In this document: piece by piece, positions 32,173 to 41,407 of the stretch
Position numbering within the stretch: position 1 is the first letter of the stretch
Layout: each line of letters begins with the position of its first letter
Assembly: GCA_938028845.1 (NCBI GenBank)
Contig: CALIZJ010000127.1
Span: forward strand, 1-49,594
Length of the DNA: 49,594 nt
Direction: 5' to 3'
DNA from: an uncultured Blautia sp.
GTDB lineage: Bacteria; Bacillota; Clostridia; Lachnospirales; Lachnospiraceae
Program-made: the position numbers and the translations under genes
The notes under the pieces: model-generated
What the model saw: the letters and a program-made list of their open reading frames with translations, nothing else
Told to the model about the DNA's origin: nothing
Databases searched by the model: none

Positions 32173-32436
32173 TTGGCTAACATCAAATCTGCTAAAAAGA
32201 GAATTTTAGTAAACAGAACAAAAGCTGCGAGAAATAAAGCGATCCGTTCTGCTGTTAAGACTTCTATCAAGAAAGTCGAGACTGCTGTTGCAAACAAGGA
32301 TAAAGTTGCTGCACAGGCTGCTCTTACAGACGCAATCTCTACTATCAGCAAAGCTACTTCCAAAGGCGTTTACCACAAGAACAACTGCGCAAGAAAAGTT
32401 TCTCGTTTAACAAAAGCTGTAAACAGCATTGGCTAA
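32173..32436 (+). CDS. rpsT: 30S ribosomal protein S20
   Basis: An 87-residue basic primary rRNA-binding protein of the small subunit. ANIKSAKKRILVNRTKAARN and the C-terminal GVYHKNNCARKVSRLTKAV are typical S20 sequence, and the length is standard. The start is TTG at 32173, supported by GGGAGG 8 bases upstream; an upstream in-frame ATG would add 13 unrelated residues. S20 of E. coli also uses a UUG start, part of its autoregulation, so the same control is possible here. It has its own consensus promoter and terminator, so is monocistronic. Confidence 0.96.
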   Translation: MANIKSAKKRILVNRTKAARNKAIRSAVKTSIKKVETAVANKDKVAAQAALTDAISTISKATSKGVYHKNNCARKVSRLTKAVNSIG

Positions 32437-32483
32437 ACAGCGATAGAAATAAAGGGTTGTATTTTAATTATAAGCTTATGATT

Positions 32484-32520
32484 AAAAAAAGGGACAGCTA
32501 CCGTCAACTGTCCTTTTTTT
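32484..32520 (+). terminator. Rho-independent terminator of rpsT
   Basis: A stem of A-run plus GGACAG paired with CTGTCC plus T-run (left arm about 32484-32496, right arm 32508-32520), with a loop of about 11 bases and seven or more T at the end. Confidence 0.85.
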
Positions 32521-32651
32521 GTGCGGAAAAACCCGTTGTTTTTTATCTGTATTTTTATAGATGACAAAGAAAAAGGAGAAATCAGGGGGGCGGCAAGGGA
32601 TGGCATAATCTGCTGGAGGCAGTCATAGGATACCTTTAAAGAGGTGATGGT

Positions 32652-33935
32652 GTGACAAACTTCCAGAAAGCATTCTGTGTATTTTTAAGTCTGTGCTTTT
32701 TTGCGGTTTTGGCATTGCTCCCGGGGCAGATCATCCGGCGGGGCAATGTATTCGGACAGCTTCCCCTGTACTGCTTTCTGGAAGATAAAGCCAGGAGCAT
32801 CCCCCAGAGCGAAGATCCGGAGACTTTAGAGAAGATCATTGCAGACAATGGAGCTTACCTTGGACAAAAAATCCGTGAGGAAAACCAGTCTGCAAAAAAG
32901 GAGGACAATCTGTCTGCCCAGGCGGAGAAAGAAAGTGCGCCGGCCAAGGAAAATACGCTGGCCAAGGAAAACGTCCAGGAGGAAGAAAAGACAGAACAGG
33001 AAGAAACAGTCCCAAATAAGGAAGACGGGCAGGAGCCTACGCCAATCCCCACGCCTGCACTTACAAAGTCTCCTGAGAAAGAAACACGGGAAACAAAAGA
33101 GACAGAGGAGATAAGTGAGGTCCGCTCGGCGGCCGCTTCTATAAAGCCTCATCCAAAGTTGGATTTATCTTTGGAGACGCTGGCAGATTACGACTACCTT
33201 TTGGGGAATTTTTTTATCCTGGATCCTAATACTGCCACAAGCGCAGAGCAGCTAAACGCAGAGCAGTTTTTGGCAGAGGATTTTACTTTGGACCAGGAAG
33301 CAGAAGAGCCGCAGATTTTGATCTATCACAGCCATTCCCAGGAAACTTTCATCGACTCCAGGGAAGGTGTGGAGGAGGATACCATCGTAGGTGTGGGAAA
33401 TTATCTCACAAAGCTTCTTACAGAAGATTATGGGTATAATGTTATCCATGTAAAGGAAGCCTTTGACATGGTTGACGGAGAGCTTGACCGGAGCGCCGCC
33501 TACGATTATTCCGGAGAGTATGTGGAAAAGGTGCTGGAAGAATATCCGTCCATCCAGGTGGTGATCGACCTGCACAGAGACGGCGTGCCGGAGGATACCC
33601 ACCTGGTGACTAAGATCAATGGAAAGGATACGGCGCAGCTCATGTTTTTTAACGGTTTAAGCTATACGGTAAACAACGGACCTGTGGAATACCTTCCCAA
33701 TCCATATATTCAGGAAAACCTGGCTTTTTCCTTTCAGATGGAATACCAGGCGGCGCTGTACTATCCGGATCTGTACAGAGGGATTTATCTGGCCGGTTTA
33801 CGGTATAATCTTCACCTGCGCCCACGGGCTGTCCTTTTGGAAGCGGGCGCGCAGACAAATACGGTCCAGGAAGTAAAAAATGCAATGGAACCTTTTGCAG
33901 ATATCCTGCACCGCGTACTTTCCGGAGAAACCTAG
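32652..33935 (+). CDS. spoIIP: Stage II sporulation protein P
   Basis: Peptidoglycan amidase/endopeptidase that works with SpoIID and SpoIIM in engulfment of the forespore. The 427-residue protein has an N-terminal membrane segment (FCVFLSLCFFAVLALLPG), a long Glu/Lys/Thr-rich disordered linker (about residues 75-160), and the catalytic SpoIIP domain with ILIYHSHSQETFIDS (zinc-ligand His), and DLHRDGVPED. The GTG start at 32652 has GAGG 7 bases upstream. The upstream 130 bases after the rpsT terminator hold no obvious vegetative promoter, consistent with sporulation-specific expression (inference). Confidence 0.93.
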   Translation: MTNFQKAFCVFLSLCFFAVLALLPGQIIRRGNVFGQLPLYCFLEDKARSIPQSEDPETLEKIIADNGAYLGQKIREENQSAKKEDNLSAQAEKESAPAKENTLAKENVQEEEKTEQEETVPNKEDGQEPTPIPTPALTKSPEKETRETKETEEISEVRSAAASIKPHPKLDLSLETLADYDYLLGNFFILDPNTATSAEQLNAEQFLAEDFTLDQEAEEPQILIYHSHSQETFIDSREGVEEDTIVGVGNYLTKLLTEDYGYNVIHVKEAFDMVDGELDRSAAYDYSGEYVEKVLEEYPSIQVVIDLHRDGVPEDTHLVTKINGKDTAQLMFFNGLSYTVNNGPVEYLPNPYIQENLAFSFQMEYQAALYYPDLYRGIYLAGLRYNLHLRPRAVLLEAGAQTNTVQEVKNAMEPFADILHRVLSGET

Positions 33936-33954
33936 TACATCGGAAAAGAAAATG

Positions 33955-33984
33955 GAAAAGGCAGTAGCAAACTGCCTTTTCTTG
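33955..33984 (+). terminator. Rho-independent terminator of spoIIP
   Basis: Perfect 11-bp stem (33955-33965 with 33971-33981), 5-base loop, with a T-rich right arm and TT after it. Confidence 0.82.
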
Positions 33985-33993
33985 TGTTATAAT
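33985..33993 (+). promoter_or_regulatory. Extended -10 promoter element for lepA
   Basis: TGTTATAAT, a perfect extended -10 (TGnTATAAT), 56 bases before the lepA start and immediately after the spoIIP terminator. The -35 region is weak. Confidence 0.6.
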
Positions 33994-34049
33994 ACGGAAT
34001 TAGCAAACAGATATTCGGGAAAAGACATTTAAGAGGAGGAACTTCTGGA

Positions 34050-35858
34050 ATGATAGACCAGAGCAAAATTCGTAATTTTTGCATCATTGCACATATTGAC
34101 CATGGAAAATCTACGCTGGCGGACAGAATTATAGAGAAAACAGGTCTTCTCACAGAAAGAGAAATGCAGGCCCAGATCCTTGACAATATGGATTTGGAGC
34201 GTGAGAGAGGGATTACTATTAAATCCCAGGCTGTCCGGATCGTTTATAAGGCAAAGGACGGAGAAGAATATATATTCAACCTGATCGATACTCCGGGACA
34301 TGTAGACTTTAATTATGAGGTGTCCAGAAGTCTGGCTGCCTGCGACGGAGCGATCCTGGTGGTGGATGCAGCCCAGGGAATCGAAGCCCAGACCCTTGCC
34401 AACGTTTATCTTGCCCTGGATCACGATCTGGATGTGATCCCTGTTATCAATAAGATCGACCTTCCAAGTGCAGATCCTGACCGCGTCATCAATGAGATCG
34501 AGGATGTGATCGGCCTGGAAGCCCAGGATGCCCCCAGAATCTCTGCGAAAACAGGAGAAAATGTGGACGAAGTCCTGGAACAGATCGTCACCAAGATACC
34601 TGCACCCCAGGGAGATCCGGAAGCTCCTCTTCGGGCGCTGATCTTTGACTCTGTATATGACTCCTATAAAGGCGTTATTGTTTTCTGCCGGCTTATGGAC
34701 GGCAGAGTGAAAAAAGGTACGACCATCCGCATGATGGCTACCGGATTTAAGGCGGAAGTGGTAGAGGTTGGCTATTTCGGCGCAGGGCAGTTTATCCCCT
34801 GTGATGAGCTGACTGCCGGAATGGTTGGCTATATCACAGCCAGCATTAAGAATGTAAGAGATACCCGTGTGGGCGATACAGTGACCGACGATCAGAGACC
34901 CTGCGCCCAGGCCCTTCCAGGTTATAAAAAAGTAAATCCTATGGTATACTGCGGAATGTATCCGGCAGACGGGGCGAAATACGGGGATCTGCGGGACGCC
35001 TTAGAAAAGCTTCAGCTAAACGACGCTTCTCTTTTTTATGAGCCGGAGACTTCAGTGGCACTGGGATTTGGATTTCGGTGCGGTTTCCTTGGCCTGCTTC
35101 ATTTGGAAATCATCCAGGAGCGTTTGGAAAGAGAGTATAATCTCGACCTGGTGACCACAGCTCCCAGTGTTATCTATAAAGTATATAAGACAAACGGTGA
35201 GGTGATCGACCTTACGAATCCTACGAACCTTCCGGATCCTTCTGAGATCGACTATATGGAGGAACCGATGGTGAACGCGGAAATCATGGTGACTACAGAG
35301 TTTATCGGTGCCATTATGGATCTCTGCCAGGAGAGAAGGGGACAGTATATCAGTATGGATTATATGGAGGAGACGAGAGCGCTCTTAAAATATAAGCTGC
35401 CCTTAAATGAGATCATCTACGACTTTTTTGATGCCCTGAAATCCCGTTCCAGAGGCTATGCTTCCCTGGATTATGAACTCTGCGGATATGAGCGCAGCGA
35501 GCTGGTGAAATTGGATATTCTTGTAAATAAGGAAGAAGTGGATGCCTTATCCTTTATCGTGCATGGGGATACCGCCTATGAAAGGGGAAGGAGGATGTGC
35601 GAAAAGTTAAAGGAAGAGATTCCCCGTCAGCTTTTCGAGATTCCCATCCAGGCAGCTATCGGAAGCAAGATCATTGCAAGGGAGACTGTTCGTGCCCTTA
35701 GAAAGGATGTCCTTGCAAAATGCTACGGCGGCGATATTACCCGTAAGAAAAAGCTTCTTGAAAAACAAAAAGAAGGAAAAAAACGTATGCGTCAGGTAGG
35801 AAATGTGGAGATTCCCCAGAAGGCCTTCATGAGCGTATTGAAGCTGGATGATAAGTAA
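34050..35858 (+). CDS. lepA: Elongation factor 4 (LepA)
   Basis: Ribosome-binding GTPase that assists translation and ribosome biogenesis under stress. The 602-residue protein has G1 AHIDHGKSTL, G3 DTPGHVDF and G4 NKIDLP in the GTPase domain, then EF-G-like domains II, III and V and the unique C-terminal domain ending near YGGDITRKKKLLEKQKEGKK and VEIPQKAFMSVL. Length is normal. It follows spoIIP and precedes hemW, as in Bacillus, with one extra small gene between. Confidence 0.98.
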   Translation: MIDQSKIRNFCIIAHIDHGKSTLADRIIEKTGLLTEREMQAQILDNMDLERERGITIKSQAVRIVYKAKDGEEYIFNLIDTPGHVDFNYEVSRSLAACDGAILVVDAAQGIEAQTLANVYLALDHDLDVIPVINKIDLPSADPDRVINEIEDVIGLEAQDAPRISAKTGENVDEVLEQIVTKIPAPQGDPEAPLRALIFDSVYDSYKGVIVFCRLMDGRVKKGTTIRMMATGFKAEVVEVGYFGAGQFIPCDELTAGMVGYITASIKNVRDTRVGDTVTDDQRPCAQALPGYKKVNPMVYCGMYPADGAKYGDLRDALEKLQLNDASLFYEPETSVALGFGFRCGFLGLLHLEIIQERLEREYNLDLVTTAPSVIYKVYKTNGEVIDLTNPTNLPDPSEIDYMEEPMVNAEIMVTTEFIGAIMDLCQERRGQYISMDYMEETRALLKYKLPLNEIIYDFFDALKSRSRGYASLDYELCGYERSELVKLDILVNKEEVDALSFIVHGDTAYERGRRMCEKLKEEIPRQLFEIPIQAAIGSKIIARETVRALRKDVLAKCYGGDITRKKKLLEKQKEGKKRMRQVGNVEIPQKAFMSVLKLDDK

Positions 35859-35879
35859 AGCACCATTAGGAGGTGGGTT

Positions 35880-36272
35880 ATGAAGAAAAGATATGGCAGA
35901 AATGCGATAATAAGTCTTTTGGCACTTACATGCATAGGTTTGACTGGCTGCGGGGGAGGGAAAGACACCGACCCCGAGGCTGAGGGAGTGCTGGAGATCA
36001 CCATTACTCCTATTGTCACCCCTACTCCTGCGCCTGCTGAGATAAATCCGGATGCAGTTACCACCAGCGGAAATGTCACAATGGTAAACAGCTACCTGGC
36101 AGAGAAGGAAAGCACAGGTACTTCCTCCCAGGAAGATTCAGATACGGGAAGCGGTACACAGGAAGATGCCGGAAGCAGTTCACAGACAGAGGACGACACA
36201 GAAACCGGCACCCAGACTACGGATACACAGACAGATACTTCCGGCGGAGAGGATGGGACAAGTGAAGGCTAA
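35880..36272 (+). CDS. Small Ser/Thr/Asp-rich lipoprotein of unknown function
   Basis: A 130-residue predicted lipoprotein: signal NAIISLLALTCIGLTGCGGG with lipobox LTGC. After a short segment rich in Thr-Pro (ITPIVTPTPAPAEINPDAV), the last 60 residues are low-complexity Ser, Thr, Gly, Asp and Glu. No catalytic domain is visible, so it is a surface-exposed disordered protein or a linker. AGGAGG lies 6 bases upstream of the ATG. It lies between lepA and hemW, and its last 11 bases overlap the hemW start in another frame. Confidence 0.75.
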   Translation: MKKRYGRNAIISLLALTCIGLTGCGGGKDTDPEAEGVLEITITPIVTPTPAPAEINPDAVTTSGNVTMVNSYLAEKESTGTSSQEDSDTGSGTQEDAGSSSQTEDDTETGTQTTDTQTDTSGGEDGTSEG

Positions 36273-37395
36273 AGATACCGCTCCTTTGGAAATTTATGTA
36301 CACATCCCTTTTTGTGCGAGAAAATGTGCGTACTGCGACTTTTTGTCCTATCCGGCAAAAGAGGAAGACCAGGAGACGTATGTCCGCGCACTTTTAAAAG
36401 AAATCCGTGCCCTTTCCGTCAGAGAGCGGCAGGTGTCCTCTGTTTTTATAGGGGGAGGGACTCCTTCTTTATTAAAAGCAGAATGGATCGCAGAAATATT
36501 GGACAATTTAAAAGAGAACTATTCTTTTTCCCCGGATGCCGAGGTTTCTATAGAGGCGAATCCGGGGACTTTATCGCAGGAAAAACTCTGCTGTTATAAA
36601 GCACACGGGGTCACACGCTTAAGCTTGGGACTGCAGTCAACGGCGGAGGAAGAGCTTAGGATGCTGGGGAGGATACACACCTGGCAGGACTTTTGGGAAA
36701 GCTACGATCTGGCAAGGAAAGAGGGATTTTCCAACATCAATGTGGATCTGATGTTCGCCCTCCCTGAACAGACTTATGAAAGCTGGATAAAAAGCCTTCG
36801 TACTGTGGCAGGGCTGGAGCCGGAGCATATTTCCGCATACAGCCTTATTGTAGAGGAGGGAACCCTGTTTTCTAAAAGAAAGCTTTCTCTTCCAGATGAA
36901 GAAACAGAGTACCGGATGTATGAGGATACAGCGGCAGTTTTAGAGGAATACGGCTATCACCAGTATGAAATCTCTAATTACGCAAAAAAAGGCTATGCCT
37001 GCCGGCATAATCTTGGCTATTGGAAACGGTACGATTACCTTGGCATGGGCCTGGGAGCGGCGTCCCTGTACAAAGGAACGCGTTTTTCCAATACAAATGA
37101 CATGGAAGAATACCTCACATACAGCGCAGAACCAGACAGGATCCGAAAGGAAAAAAGCCCTCTTACCCGTAGGGAAGAGATGGAAGAATTCATGATACTG
37201 GGGCTTCGCATGACCGGAGGAATCTCCGAAGAAGAGTTTTTAAGGCAGTTCGGAGATAACCTTGAGACGGTGTATGGAAAGGTTTTAAATAAATATAAAG
37301 ACATGGGTTTTCTTGAAAAAGAAGGATGCATGTGGCGTTTTTCCAGAAAAGGGATCCATGTAAGTAACCAGATTCTTGCGGATTTTTTAGAATAA
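36262..37395 (+). CDS. hemW: HemW, radical SAM heme chaperone
   Basis: A 377-residue radical SAM protein, formerly annotated as oxygen-independent coproporphyrinogen oxidase; HemW binds heme and delivers it to membrane proteins. The N-terminal IYVHIPFCARKCAYCDF carries the CxxxCxxC cluster motif of HemW, followed by SVFIGGGTPSLL, and SLGLQSTAEEELRMLGRIH. The GTG start at 36262 has GAGAGG 9 bases upstream and gives the normal family length; a longer frame upstream overlaps the lipoprotein gene and has unrelated sequence. Confidence 0.92.
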   Translation: MKAKDTAPLEIYVHIPFCARKCAYCDFLSYPAKEEDQETYVRALLKEIRALSVRERQVSSVFIGGGTPSLLKAEWIAEILDNLKENYSFSPDAEVSIEANPGTLSQEKLCCYKAHGVTRLSLGLQSTAEEELRMLGRIHTWQDFWESYDLARKEGFSNINVDLMFALPEQTYESWIKSLRTVAGLEPEHISAYSLIVEEGTLFSKRKLSLPDEETEYRMYEDTAAVLEEYGYHQYEISNYAKKGYACRHNLGYWKRYDYLGMGLGAASLYKGTRFSNTNDMEEYLTYSAEPDRIRKEKSPLTRREEMEEFMILGLRMTGGISEEEFLRQFGDNLETVYGKVLNKYKDMGFLEKEGCMWRFSRKGIHVSNQILADFLE

Positions 37396-37410
37396 ACAAC
37401 GGAGGAACCA

Positions 37411-40257
37411 ATGGCAGCAGATACAGAACAGAAAAAGTTTATAAAGATCAGAGGGGCAAACGTAAATAACTTAAAAAATCTGAGCGTGGACATTCCAAGG
37501 GACCAGTTCGTAGTCCTTACCGGGATCAGCGGTTCAGGTAAGTCCTCCCTTGCCTTTGATACCATTTATGCAGAGGGACAGAGACGGTATATGGAATCCC
37601 TTTCTTCTTATGCAAGACAGTTCCTTGGACAGATGGAAAAACCGGATGTAGATACTATCGAGGGACTTCCTCCGGCGATTTCCATAGACCAGAAATCCAC
37701 CAACCGCAATCCCCGTTCTACTGTGGGAACGGTCACGGAGATTTATGATTATTTCCGTCTGCTCTATGCAAGGGTTGGCATCCCGCACTGCCCTAAGTGC
37801 GGCAAAGAGATAAAAAAGCAGACGGTAGACCAGATGGTAGACAGCATCATGAGCCTTCCAGAGCGGACGAGGATACAGCTTCTTGCCCCGGTGGTACGGG
37901 GGCGCAAGGGTACCCATGCCAAGCTTTTGGATCATGCCAAGCGGAGCGGATTCGTGCGTGTGCAGATTGACGGAAATATGTATGAGCTGACAGAAGAAAT
38001 ATCCCTTGACAAAAATATTAAGCATAATATAGAGATTATCGTGGACCGCCTGGTGGTAAAGCCGGGAATTGAAAAAAGACTTGCCGACTCCATAGAGACC
38101 GTCTTAAATCTGGCGGACGGACTTCTTATGGTAGACACCATGGACGGACACATTCAAAGCTTCAGTCAGAGCTTTTCCTGCCCGGACTGTGAGATCAGTA
38201 TCGATGAGATAGAGCCCAGAAGCTTCTCCTTTAACAACCCCTTCGGCGCATGTCCGGACTGTCTGGGACTGGGTTATAAGATGGAATTTGACGTGGATCT
38301 GATGATACCGGATAAGTCTTTAAGCATCCTGGAGGGCGCCATTGCTGTTTTAGGATGGCAGTCCTGTACGGATAAAGGAAGTTTTACAAGGGCTATTTTG
38401 GACGCGCTGGCAAAGGAATATGATTTCAGTCTGGATACGCCTTTTCAGGATTATCCGAAAAAGATTCAGGATATCCTGATCTATGGAACAAACGGACATT
38501 CTGTGAAGGTTCATTATAAAGGGCAAAGAGGGGAAGGAATCTACGACGTGGCTTTCCCGGGGCTGGTACGAAATGTGGAGCAAAGATACCGGGAAACCGG
38601 ATCGGATGCGATGAAGCAGGAATACGAAAGCTTTATGCGCATTACTCCCTGTAAGACCTGTAAAGGCCAAAGACTGAAAAAAGAAGCTCTGGCAGTTACT
38701 GTGGGGGATAAGAATATTTTTGAAGTCACCTCTCTTTCTATAGATAAGCTGAAAGCATTTCTCACGGATCTTAAACTGACATCCCAGCAGGAATTGATCG
38801 GAAAACAGATTTTAAAGGAAATCCGGGCCAGAGTGGGATTCCTTTCAGATGTAGGGCTGGATTATCTGTCTCTGGGACGTGCTACAGGGACGCTCTCCGG
38901 TGGGGAGGCTCAGAGAATCCGTCTTGCAACCCAGATCGGTTCCGGCCTGGTAGGAGTGGCTTATATTCTGGATGAGCCAAGTATCGGCCTGCACCAGCGG
39001 GACAATGACAAATTATTAAGTGCCCTGATGCATCTGCGGGATCTGGGAAACAGCCTTTTGGTAGTGGAACATGACGAGGACACCATGCTTGCAGCAGACT
39101 GTATTGTAGATATTGGTCCCGGTGCAGGCGAACATGGAGGGGAGCTTGTGGGAATCGGCACGGCGAAGGAGCTGATGGAAAATGAGCGCTCCATTACCGG
39201 CGCCTACTTAAGCGGAAAAATAAAAATCCCTGTGCCCAAGGAGAGGAAAAAGCCTACAGGTTTTTTAACCATCAAAGGAGCTGCGGAAAATAACCTGAAA
39301 AATATTAATGTGGACATCCCTCTTGGGGTCATGACCTGCATTACCGGTGTATCCGGTTCAGGAAAAAGTTCTCTGATTAATGAGATCCTTTATAAACGCC
39401 TTGCAAGAGACTTAAACCGTGCAAGGACCATTCCGGGCAAACACAAAGATATTATTGGGGAAGAGCAGTTAGACAAAGTGATCAACATTGACCAGTCCCC
39501 TATTGGCCGTACACCGCGGTCAAACCCTGCCACATATACAGGAGTGTTTGACCAGATCCGGGAATTATTTGCCTCCACCGCTGATGCAAAGGCAAAGGGA
39601 TACAAAAAAGGCCGTTTCAGCTTTAACGTAAAAGGCGGAAGGTGTGAAGCCTGCAGCGGCGACGGTATCATTAAGATCGAAATGCATTTTCTGGCGGATG
39701 TTTATGTTCCCTGTGAGGTCTGCAAGGGAAAAAGATATAACAGAGAGACTCTGGAGGTGAAGTATAAGGATAAAAACATCTACGACGTTCTGAACATGAC
39801 TGTGGAGGAAGCTTTGGAATTTTTTGAAAATATTCCTTCCATCCGCAGGAAGATGGAGACGCTGAACGATGTGGGACTTTCCTATATCCGTCTGGGACAG
39901 CCCTCCACAGAGCTTTCCGGGGGAGAGGCCCAGCGTATTAAGCTGGCAGCAGAGCTGAGCAGACGAAGCACGGGAAAGACGGTATATATTTTAGACGAGC
40001 CTACTACAGGCCTTCATTTTGCTGATGTGCACAAGCTGATCGGTATTTTAAAACGTCTTGCAGAAGGCGGAAATACGGTGATTGTCATTGAGCATAATCT
40101 TGATGTGATAAAAACAGCAGATTATATCATTGATATGGGACCGGAAGGAGGGGACGGCGGCGGAACAGTCATCGCCAGAGGAACCCCTGAGGAAGTGGCG
40201 GAAAATCCTGCTTCCTACACAGGACAGTATGTGGCGAAATATCTCAGGCAGCCGTAA
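37411..40257 (+). CDS. uvrA: Excinuclease ABC subunit A
   Basis: Damage-recognition ATPase of nucleotide excision repair. The 948-residue protein has two ABC ATPase modules: Walker A GISGSGKSSLAFDT near the N-terminus and GVSGSGKSSLINE at about residue 648, signature LSGGEAQRIRLA and LSGGEAQRIKLA, and zinc-finger cysteine pairs (CPKCG..., CPDC, CEACSGDGII...CEVCKGKRY). Length and order are standard. uvrB is not adjacent in this window. The ATG follows CGGAGG. Confidence 0.98.
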   Translation: MAADTEQKKFIKIRGANVNNLKNLSVDIPRDQFVVLTGISGSGKSSLAFDTIYAEGQRRYMESLSSYARQFLGQMEKPDVDTIEGLPPAISIDQKSTNRNPRSTVGTVTEIYDYFRLLYARVGIPHCPKCGKEIKKQTVDQMVDSIMSLPERTRIQLLAPVVRGRKGTHAKLLDHAKRSGFVRVQIDGNMYELTEEISLDKNIKHNIEIIVDRLVVKPGIEKRLADSIETVLNLADGLLMVDTMDGHIQSFSQSFSCPDCEISIDEIEPRSFSFNNPFGACPDCLGLGYKMEFDVDLMIPDKSLSILEGAIAVLGWQSCTDKGSFTRAILDALAKEYDFSLDTPFQDYPKKIQDILIYGTNGHSVKVHYKGQRGEGIYDVAFPGLVRNVEQRYRETGSDAMKQEYESFMRITPCKTCKGQRLKKEALAVTVGDKNIFEVTSLSIDKLKAFLTDLKLTSQQELIGKQILKEIRARVGFLSDVGLDYLSLGRATGTLSGGEAQRIRLATQIGSGLVGVAYILDEPSIGLHQRDNDKLLSALMHLRDLGNSLLVVEHDEDTMLAADCIVDIGPGAGEHGGELVGIGTAKELMENERSITGAYLSGKIKIPVPKERKKPTGFLTIKGAAENNLKNINVDIPLGVMTCITGVSGSGKSSLINEILYKRLARDLNRARTIPGKHKDIIGEEQLDKVINIDQSPIGRTPRSNPATYTGVFDQIRELFASTADAKAKGYKKGRFSFNVKGGRCEACSGDGIIKIEMHFLADVYVPCEVCKGKRYNRETLEVKYKDKNIYDVLNMTVEEALEFFENIPSIRRKMETLNDVGLSYIRLGQPSTELSGGEAQRIKLAAELSRRSTGKTVYILDEPTTGLHFADVHKLIGILKRLAEGGNTVIVIEHNLDVIKTADYIIDMGPEGGDGGGTVIARGTPEEVAENPASYTGQYVAKYLRQP

Positions 40258-40296
40258 AATGGCCAACAAACACTTTCTTTTTAAATTAAAGTTGTA

Positions 40297-40302
40297 TATA
40301 AT
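40297..40302 (+). promoter_or_regulatory. Possible -10 box for mreB
   Basis: TATAAT in a 78-base A/T-rich gap after uvrA, 34 bases before the start. The matching -35 region (about 40274-40279) is poor. Confidence 0.35.
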
Positions 40303-40335
40303 ATAAAAAAAGTTTGATGGAAAGAGAGGCTTTTT

Positions 40336-41325
40336 ATGGCAGCCAGCGACATCGGGATTGATTTAGGAACCAGGAACTGTCTGGTGTACTCTACGGGAAA
40401 AGGGCTTGTGCTGAAGGAGTCCACCGTAGTTGTTTATGATAAAGATACAGAAAAAATAAAGGCCATCGGGGAGGAAGCACGGCAGATGGCCGGACATGTT
40501 TCCTCCGGGATGGAAGTGATCCGCCCCATCCGCCAGGGCGTGATCGTAGATTACGTGGTTATGGAAAAGATGCTCAAGTATTTTATTTCCAAGGCCATCG
40601 GGCGAAGGGCTTTCCGTAAGCCCAGGATCAGTATTTGCGTGCCCAGCGGGATCACGGAGATCGAACGAAAAGCCATCGAAGAGGCTACCTATCAGGCCGG
40701 GGCAAGGAATGTGTTCCTTGTGGAGGAACCCATTGCCGCTGCCATTGGAGCGGGAGTGGATGTGACGAAGCCTTTTGGAAACCTGATCGTGGATATCGGC
40801 GCGGGAACCACAGATGCTGCAGTGATCTCACTGGCGGGCGTGGTGGTCTCCGGTTCCATTAAGGTGGCCGGAGATGTGTTTGACCAGGCGATCATGAATT
40901 ACGTAAGGAAAAACCACAGCCTGTTTATCAGTGAAGACGCTGCAGAAGAAATTAAGATTAAAATCGGGACAGCCTGTGAGGAGGCAGATCCCAGAACTAT
41001 GGAAGTAAAAGGAAGAAATGTGATCACAGGCCTTCCTAAGGTGGCGACTTTAACCTCGGAGGAGATCCGTGCAGCTTTAAAGGACGCTACAGGGCAGATC
41101 GTGGAACTCGTACACAGTGTGCTGGAAAAAACTCCGCCGGAGCTTGCTGCGGATATTGTGGACAGGGGGATCGTCCTTACCGGAGGAGGAGCGCTCCTTC
41201 ACGGGATGGATACCTTGATCGAGCAGAAAACCGGCGTAAGTGCAACCACCATACAGGACGCTATGGGAGTTGTGGCTGTGGGAACTGGAAAATACGCAGA
41301 GGTTATGGCAAAAATGGATGAGTGA
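40336..41325 (+). CDS. mreB: Rod shape-determining protein MreB/Mbl
   Basis: Bacterial actin homologue directing lateral cell-wall synthesis. The 329-residue protein shows the phosphate-binding motifs DIGIDLGTRNCLVY and LIVDIGAGTTDAAVISL, the nucleotide-binding VLTGGGALLHGMD and conserved PSGITEIERKA and VEEPIAAAIGAG. The usual partners mreC and mreD are not adjacent, so it may be an Mbl/MreBH-type paralogue. The terminator at 41328 makes it monocistronic or the last gene after uvrA. Confidence 0.95.
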   Translation: MAASDIGIDLGTRNCLVYSTGKGLVLKESTVVVYDKDTEKIKAIGEEARQMAGHVSSGMEVIRPIRQGVIVDYVVMEKMLKYFISKAIGRRAFRKPRISICVPSGITEIERKAIEEATYQAGARNVFLVEEPIAAAIGAGVDVTKPFGNLIVDIGAGTTDAAVISLAGVVVSGSIKVAGDVFDQAIMNYVRKNHSLFISEDAAEEIKIKIGTACEEADPRTMEVKGRNVITGLPKVATLTSEEIRAALKDATGQIVELVHSVLEKTPPELAADIVDRGIVLTGGGALLHGMDTLIEQKTGVSATTIQDAMGVVAVGTGKYAEVMAKMDE

Positions 41326-41327
41326 GA

Positions 41328-41353
41328 GGGGGCTGTGAGGCAGCGCCCCTTTT
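41328..41353 (+). terminator. Rho-independent terminator of mreB
   Basis: Eight base pairs with one bulged G (41328-41335 with 41341-41349), 5-base loop, then TTTT. It lies 3 bases after the mreB stop. Confidence 0.75.
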
Positions 41354-41407
41354 GCGTATAAGAACTTTTATGACGGATGATACAGAAAAAAAGGACGGGA
41401 GAGAAAC

